Origin: Micrasema longulum
Taxonomy: Eukaryota; Arthropoda; Insecta; Trichoptera; Brachycentridae
Direction of reading: 5' to 3'
Assembly: GCA_022494885.1 (NCBI GenBank)
Contig: JAGVSM010003957.1
Location: 1-64,000 of the forward strand
DNA length: 64,000 bases
In this document: piece by piece, positions 58,335 to 64,000 of the stretch
How the letters are laid out: each line of letters begins with the position of its first letter
Position numbering within the stretch: the first letter of the stretch is position 1
The notes under the pieces: model-generated
The model's database searches: none
What the model saw: the letters and a program-made list of their open reading frames with translations, nothing else
What the model was told of the DNA's origin: nothing
Program-made: the position numbers and the translations under genes

Positions 58335-58480
58335 CAAATGGTTCGCCAGTTTGCCTACACGCATGGTTCCGGGTTTGATTCCGGATAAGGTAGAAATTAA
58401 CATTGAAGGTAGAATGGTGAATATTACACAGTGTGTAAAATGATCACTGAAACTAGACAGTAACCGGTTACAATCTAAAA
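58335..58480 (+). repeat. Family E copy with tRNA-like head
   Basis: GGTTCCGGGTTTGATTCCGG is a box B-like sequence, directly followed by the family E block AATGGTGAATATTACACAGT. This suggests family E may itself be SINE-derived. Confidence 0.55.
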
Positions 58481-58489
58481 ATCTTACGT

Positions 58490-58640
58490 CATACGATTTA
58501 GGTTCCAGTCCAGAGACAGTGAAATGCTCAAGTGTAGAAACTGTTAAAACCGATATTCACGTCCACCCTAACAGGAATCGAACCTAGGACCTCAAACATG
58601 GTAGGCGAACGCGCTAACCACTGCAACTGTCCTACTGTGG
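58490..58640 (-). repeat. SINE B copy
   Basis: AATCTTACGTCATACGATTT, AGTGTAGAAACTGTTAAAAC, AACAGGAATCGAACCTAGGA (complement of box B), AACGCGCTAACCACTGCAAC (box A region). Confidence 0.7.
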
Positions 58641-58679
58641 TATACTCCAAAACCATATAATATCTTGGGCTTGAAATAG

Positions 58680-59640
58680 AAGAAAAGTAAGATGGGACAC
58701 TCATATTAAACACACGGCTAATAAACACTCAAAATATTTCTTTAAGACTATTAGAAACAGCATAAGCAATAATGATATGAAAAAAAAGTACCGTGCACTT
58801 TGGCAATCTCATTTAGGATATGGTCTGATAGGGTGGGGATCCGCTGCAGCTACACATCTTAAACAAATTATCAAAGTACAAATAGGCATCATAAAAGTTT
58901 AACGGGAATATTTAGAGCAAGTGTGCGAAGATAACTGCGCCTCTTATGTGGAGCTGAAGAAGGCTGCAGAAAATAGAGACCAATGGAGGACGAGATGCAG
59001 GACTTTGCTGCAAACCAATCCCAAGGATTGAGACTGCAAAGAAGAAAAAGTTATTCTCAAGGTATCAATAAGAACCCCATCAACAGAAATCTTGAAAGCC
59101 TTTGATGTACTTGAGATATGCTTTAGATACGCTTAAATTATTCAGACAGATTTAAAGGTGGACATTGTCATTTTCCTGCTCAGGGACATTAATATAATAT
59201 TACAAAGGCAAGATATAATATCATTGTCAACATTCCTCCCTTCAACACAACATTAATTTCAACAAAGGTGTAAGGATTGTTTTTCTGCCCAGTTACTTAA
59301 TATGCTTCCACATAAAATCAAGTTGACTGATAACAAACAATATTTCAAAAGAGAAATCAAAATCTGGAAGAAAGAAGAATTTTTAAAAATCGCATTGCAT
59401 ATTAAATTTGACGCTTTTGCCAGTGTCATGTTGAATTATTTTATAAAGAAACTGGTTCGCAGTATGCAACCAGGCTCAACCGTCAGGTCTGCAACATAAA
59501 CAAAGGTAAGTCTAACAGCTCTTAGAAAGTCCTCTCCTTTCTCGTTTAAAAACTAAAAAGAAGAATCCCTCCACAAAATGATCAAATGACATGTGAAAAA
59601 TTCAAAAAAAGTTTGAACACTGTACAGTCCTCTTTAGATC
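58680..59640 (+). pseudogene. LINE C-terminal region
   Basis: The plus strand reads KKKYRALWQSHLGYGLIGWG (the YGxIxWG block after the RT thumb), ELKKAAENRDQWRTR, VNIPPFNTTLISTKV, and NMLPHKIKLTDNKQYFKREI, then KIWKKEEFLK. The order is that of a LINE C-terminus, interrupted by stops. Confidence 0.7.
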
Positions 59641-59644
59641 AGGT

Positions 59645-60529
59645 TTCTCTATTGAGGAGTTTAAAACTAATTCCGTATAAAAAATAAATGTTTTGAAATC
59701 AATGAAAAAAAAAATGCATAAAAAAAACTACACTATGAGGCGGACAGAGAACGGTATTTCTCATCTCCCTGGATACGAGAGTAAATTTAAAATAATGAAA
59801 AAATATTTTATCACCACAATATTAACATAATTGTCTGTCACCGTATTGCCTTTATGCAGTAAATGATCTAGATACTATGTATGTACAATTCAGTGATCTA
59901 TGCACCACTAGGCATGGGTAATGAAATGATGATGAAGATCTCTAAGTATTACCACGAGCATAATATAATGTCAATGAATTGAATTACATGGATAATATTA
60001 TGGTTTTCCGCAAAATATACAATGCTCATTAGATTAAACTAATAAATCAATGTATACGTGTTTTCTTTCGTTGTATTTTGTTATAGTATAGAATAATAAA
60101 AATAAGTTGAAAACACCAGACTGCGCCATTGTAACAAGAAGGAAAACTTCACTTATCTGGCTAAATGCAATCTTATCTTTTCAGCGATTAATATTTAAAG
60201 AATTCTTTGACATTTATATCACTACACCCAAATGTTGAAATAGTAAACCATTCAAAATTGAAATGAGCTGTACGAGTATATTATTTTTCAGTCATTATCT
60301 ATGTACACTAAAATATACGAATGAGATTATCAATGTGATGATAACATTGACGAGTCAGTCCAAAAGAATTGTATTTTTAATGTAGACAATCTCTCTAAAA
60401 TTCCCATACATACTTTTAATATAATATTTTAATTTAATTTAGTTAGAAGACAATATCTACTCATTTTGTAATTATGAATATTTGAATATTGCGTATTTTA
60501 GTTGTGAGTTTACAGAATGACATAATATC
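59645..60529. other. No gene recognised
   Basis: AT-rich sequence with no recognised repeat or ORF. Confidence 0.4.
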
Positions 60530-60783
60530 TCGGTAGTCAGATGGCAAAAAGGACCATCAGTAATTTTCAAAAATATTCCAGAGAGCTGAAACACGACTCA
60601 GTTTCAAAACTTTAATCCACAAACTAAAACATTTTAGTATTACCTTCCAATAATAAATTATCGTTCAAAATGATGAAGTTTTTGTTTTTTTCTATGTGCA
60701 TTTACTGAAACATTTATGAAAACATCTGAAAACTAAACAACAGAAAAAAATACAGATGGTCCCCTTTGCCACCTGACTACCGA
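60530..60783. mobile_element. MITE with about 33-bp TIRs
   Basis: TCGGTAGTCAGATGGCAAAA...GGACCATCAGTA at the left is mirrored by TACAGATGGTCC...GCCACCTGACTACCGA at the right. 254 bp, non-coding. Confidence 0.82.
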
Positions 60784-60839
60784 TCTGTGGATTGGATCTA
60801 TAAGGACTAATGTCGCAAATTTTGTAATGTTATAATTAT

Positions 60840-61280
60840 TTAAGACTAACAAATTACAACAGGGATGGAGAACATTTTAAAGAACGGAATATGGAGTCTA
60901 GGCTTACGAGGATGACCTGTCATGAGTTGGTTTAAGTGGCCGCTTTACCCACTGTGTAAAATTCACCATTTTACCTATGTTTGAACTTCCATAATTTTTC
61001 TTTTCTCCCATCTGTTGATTTTAGTGAAGTTAAAGAGCTGAAACTTTTATTGTTGCGAAAAGATGCTTATCGAATTATTTCACATAGTAAGCAACGCCAG
61101 AAAAAAAAATTCCAATTTTTAAACTTCTTCTTGTACCAGTTAGTTTTATTACAATGTTAATGTGACAAACACAACTCTAAAATTGTCTCCAACGCCATTA
61201 TAATTTGTAAGTCTGACTCCCTAGGGGGTGAAATCCAATATTTTGTCTACAAACATTTGCACAAACATTCGTTTGACGTC
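60840..61280. repeat. Dispersed repeat family E, longest copy
   Basis: Carries ACAACAGGGATGGAGAACAT, GTTGGTTTAAGTGGCCGC, TTTTAGTGAAGTTAAAGAGC, AATTATTTCACATAGTAAGC, ACTTCTTCTTGTACCAGTTA and CTAGGGGGTGAAATCCA, the most complete set of modules in the window. Confidence 0.65.
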
Positions 61281-61324
61281 TTTGATAACAACTTTTAAAA
61301 AAAAAAAAATTTTCTAAAAAAGAG

Positions 61325-61490
61325 AAATACTTGAGTTCTTATTATTTACTCAAATATTTAAATTTTCAGACCATTTCCTAAAACTCGTAAATAACTTGAA
61401 AATGGAAATCGAGTTGTAGGGGGGGATTTGAACCTTGGACTTTTGGCCCGTGAGTCAACAATACTACTGCGGGACAACAGCCCGGTTCAA
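61325..61490 (-). repeat. tRNA-derived SINE family C
   Basis: TTTACTCAAATATTTAAATT (3' block), TGAAAATGGAAATCGAGTTG, GATTTGAACCTTGGACTTTT (box B complement), TACTGCGGGACAACAGCCCG (box A complement). Confidence 0.75.
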
Positions 61491-61626
61491 TAAAAAGTAT
61501 TGCAGCACGTATACTTATGTGAGTATAAAATATTAAAATATACACGTTTTTTAATTGACAACGATGAGTGTTTTTGACTCGATGGCTATCCTCAGTAAAA
61601 ATCCCGAAAAAAAAATTGAGTGGAGA

Positions 61627-61800
61627 TAAGTCTGCTTTGTAGTGCAGCGGTCGGAGCGTTCGCTTACCAAGCTCGAGGACCTGTGTTTGATTCCTGGGAG
61701 GCTTGACATGAAATATTTGTTTATAAAGTGGTTTTACACTGCAATACTTCACTATCCCTGGACCGACAGCTCAAGAGTGAGACTGACGTGACCTTCCTAT
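61627..61800 (+). repeat. tRNA-derived SINE family B
   Basis: GCTTTGTAGTGCAGCGGTCG (box A), TGTGTTTGATTCCTG (box B), AAAGTGGTTTTACACTGCAA, CCCTGGACCGACAGCTCAAG. Confidence 0.7.
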
Positions 61801-62670
61801 AACAGGTGAGCATTGCAGTCGCCTATATACACCATCAGGGGCGGATAAGGGTTTGATGCTGATGATCTGTAATGTGGTAATGACAATTTGATACCATGAA
61901 AATAAATTTTATGAAGCGTTGGTGACTGAAAAGCGGGAAATGTGAGCAAAATTATAAAAATACTGGCTATCATGAAGGTTGAAAATAACATCGCAACCTG
62001 CGATCCAATGTAACATTTGTTTTGGATTAGAAAAGCCGGCAAGTTTTTCATTTTATATCTAATTTTCCTCACAAGTACATTTGATAAGTATAAAGTTTTA
62101 CATTTCACATTGATTTGGTAAACACCAAGATTTAAATCCATGTCTCGACAATCGTTGCGTTGATTTGACTAATTTTATTGATTTGTTTAAATCGGTCAAC
62201 AACTTTTATAATGTGTAAAATCTGATCAACCTTTTCACGGTGAGTTTTATTTTACTAACAAAATAAAAATTGAATAGAAGTTATTTTATACAATCATAAT
62301 TTTAAGGAATTCACTCCATATCCTTGAAACTCAGTTTGTATTTTAAGTTGGAATTTCGGTTTTTGACTTTATATGTCTAATAACAAAATTTGTAAAACAT
62401 CTGCTCATAAATATATGTATTGACGTTTGTACAAATTCGTAATTGACCAGCTATTACAACTATTCAAATGCGCAAATATCGATCTATGATGTATATGTCG
62501 AGTATTTATCGCGCAAGTGATAAATTTGCCATCTTGATTTGTTTAAAGTTTGTCGAAAAACAGGATACTCTTTCTGCCTTAAAATATTTTCGAAACACAA
62601 ATAAATAAAACACATTTTATTTTGTATGCATTCAGGAGTTCATTTTTTGTGAAATAATTTCTTAATTTGT
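61801..62670. other. No gene recognised
   Basis: AT-rich. A 114-codon minus-strand open frame (61797-62141) is unrecognised, with no splice or family support. Confidence 0.35.
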
Positions 62671-62680
62671 TTACACCACT

Positions 62681-62742
62681 AAGTGGATCGATTCACCTGA
62701 AGCCATAATATATATGAAATAGTTGCAGGTGAATTAGTCCAC
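62681..62742. repeat. Imperfect hairpin
   Basis: AAGTGGATCGATTCACCTG and CAGGTGAATTAGTCCACTT are near-perfect inverted copies about 25 bp apart. Confidence 0.55.
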
Positions 62743-64000
62743 TTTCAGGATATAAAAATAAAGGACTTAAAAGTATAAATGTCAACAAAGCATTGATATA
62801 TTATAAAAGATCGATAAAACAAATTAAATAATATATTTATAATAAATAAAAATCATTCGATTAAATTTAAACATAACAGGTAGTTTTTTAATGAATTTAA
62901 TAATATTTTTATACATTACAATAAATTATTACATCATCATCACTACACACGTAGGTATATAGTATATATTTTCTATGTTCATAGTATGTTTAAATTGTTT
63001 TTTTTTTTAAAGTGGAGATTTGGCAATTTCTAAATCAAGCTTAAGACTAAGAAAATCACAGTAATATTTCTTTTACTTAAAATAAATTAAATTCGTACAC
63101 GGATCATAAAATACACTATCTTCTTTTTGTTATCTCGATTAAATAGAAAAAAAGAAACATTCTAATCCATGTTTATGAATGCACCGTGTAAGAACAATTT
63201 AGTATCATGAATCACTCAAGTGTTTAAATTATTAAATTAGTTTTTATTCAATGAGGCCAATTTATATTTTTTACAACGTACGATAGTGAAATTCCTCAGA
63301 TATGCCATTTTAAAAGCCTCAAGGAAGTCAATCTTGTTACGATTTATTAAATATATTTATGTTTTTATTTATTTATTGACATGGAAAAATGTTTTTTTCA
63401 ATAAAATATAATCGCAAGGTAACTCAATTGATAGAGAACGAATAGTCATATTTAAAAAAAAATCTTTAACTATTATTACTAAATTTGTCAGAAATGCAGT
63501 TTTATATGTATTTTAACTGTATTTTGAAAATAAAGATGTATGTTTAATATGTGCCTGTGTTTATAAATTTATAAATTTAGTGTTTTTATTTAATATTTTT
63601 TAGTGTTATATTTTCTCAATTTTTAAAATGGTTTTTTTTAAATTTTTATAATTATTTTGTTTTGCATTTTTTGTTTCTTTTTTATGTTATTTTGTAAACT
63701 TGCCAAACACAAGAGCCAGACTCTTTTTTTGCAAGTTCAACCTTAAGTGTTCCATTTTTTTACTGAATGTATTGTTTATTTATGCTAATAAAGGTTTTTA
63801 TTAAAAAGAAATATATTTTATAGATAAATAGTTAAAAGTCACTTAGTTATATAGGAAAAAATATATCTATGTATTATATTATCATAAATCCATTTGTAAC
63901 TATGTTTTTTATGAACTCATCTTACATTACTGAATTAATTAAAAATATATATCTAGAGAGATTTACTCACTATCATATTTGCAATCAAATTAACACAGGT
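62743..64000. other. No gene recognised
   Basis: Very AT-rich with T- and A-runs. Nothing recognisable was seen. Confidence 0.45.

Noticed and set aside
61797..62141. 114-codon minus-strand open frame
   Set aside because: AT-driven composition, no recognisable domain, and adjacent to a SINE.
1..64000. CRISPR array, operon or prokaryotic defence system
   Set aside because: The window is clearly insect nuclear DNA with spliced genes; repeats are dispersed TEs, not regularly spaced spacers.

Overview
This is nuclear DNA from an insect: AT-rich, intron-rich and full of transposable-element debris. The insect assignment rests on GT-AG introns, tRNA-derived SINEs, decayed jockey/CR1-like and RTE-like LINE remnants, Tc1/mariner and hAT elements, and the protein matches below. 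I could not settle the order or genus. All recognisable host coding sequence is on the minus strand. Host exons make up well under a tenth of the window.

Three host loci are visible. (1) 57142 to 46880: a cyclic-nucleotide-dependent protein kinase of the PKG (cGMP-dependent kinase, 'foraging'-type) family, 10 coding exons, 721 aa if one missing base is allowed for ('PKG-B'). (2) 34795 to 19186: a second, tandem PKG paralogue, 11 coding exons, 711 aa, open throughout ('PKG-A'). Both have a short variable N-terminus, an Arg-rich autoinhibitory segment, two cyclic-nucleotide-binding (CNB) domains, an AGC kinase domain and the FDW...GWDxDF-type C-terminal tail. Intron positions are conserved, apart from one extra N-terminal intron in PKG-A. 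(3) 15926 to 15586: the first coding exon of a Mondo/MLXIP-type glucose-sensing bHLH-Zip factor. Its later exons were not found, so the leftmost 15 kb is probably intron 1 of that gene.

The most interesting host feature is that in all four CNB domains the residue after the phosphate-binding Arg, normally Thr in cGMP-selective PKGs (R-T-A), is something else: RFA in both CNB-A sites, RLA in CNB-B of PKG-B and RKA in CNB-B of PKG-A. The phosphate-site Glu and Arg are kept. This points to a divergent PKG lineage with altered nucleotide preference. PKG-B also carries a one-base deletion in the kinase exon (48727-48732) that would remove the kinase C-lobe unless it is an assembly error.

The rest is mobile-element archaeology. 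There are at least four tRNA-derived SINE families (called A-D here) and one dispersed repeat family (E). There are several non-LTR fragments: reverse transcriptase pieces at 5.5-7.4, 19.9-21.3 and 51.05-51.3 kb, and C-terminal or 3' ends at 11.6, 23.6-24.5, 31, 36, 38, 40.6 and 58.7-59.6 kb. There is a Tc1-like element with terminal inverted repeats (26747-28114), a split Tc1 remnant (12.6-14.3 kb), a mariner remnant (22 kb) and a hAT MITE with an 8-bp target duplication (17043-17361). There are also many MITEs and foldbacks and a GGCC-rich duplicated repeat (9.2-10.8 and 37.4-39.9 kb). Several insertions are nested, giving relative ages. I saw no CRISPR array, operon or complete functional transposase.
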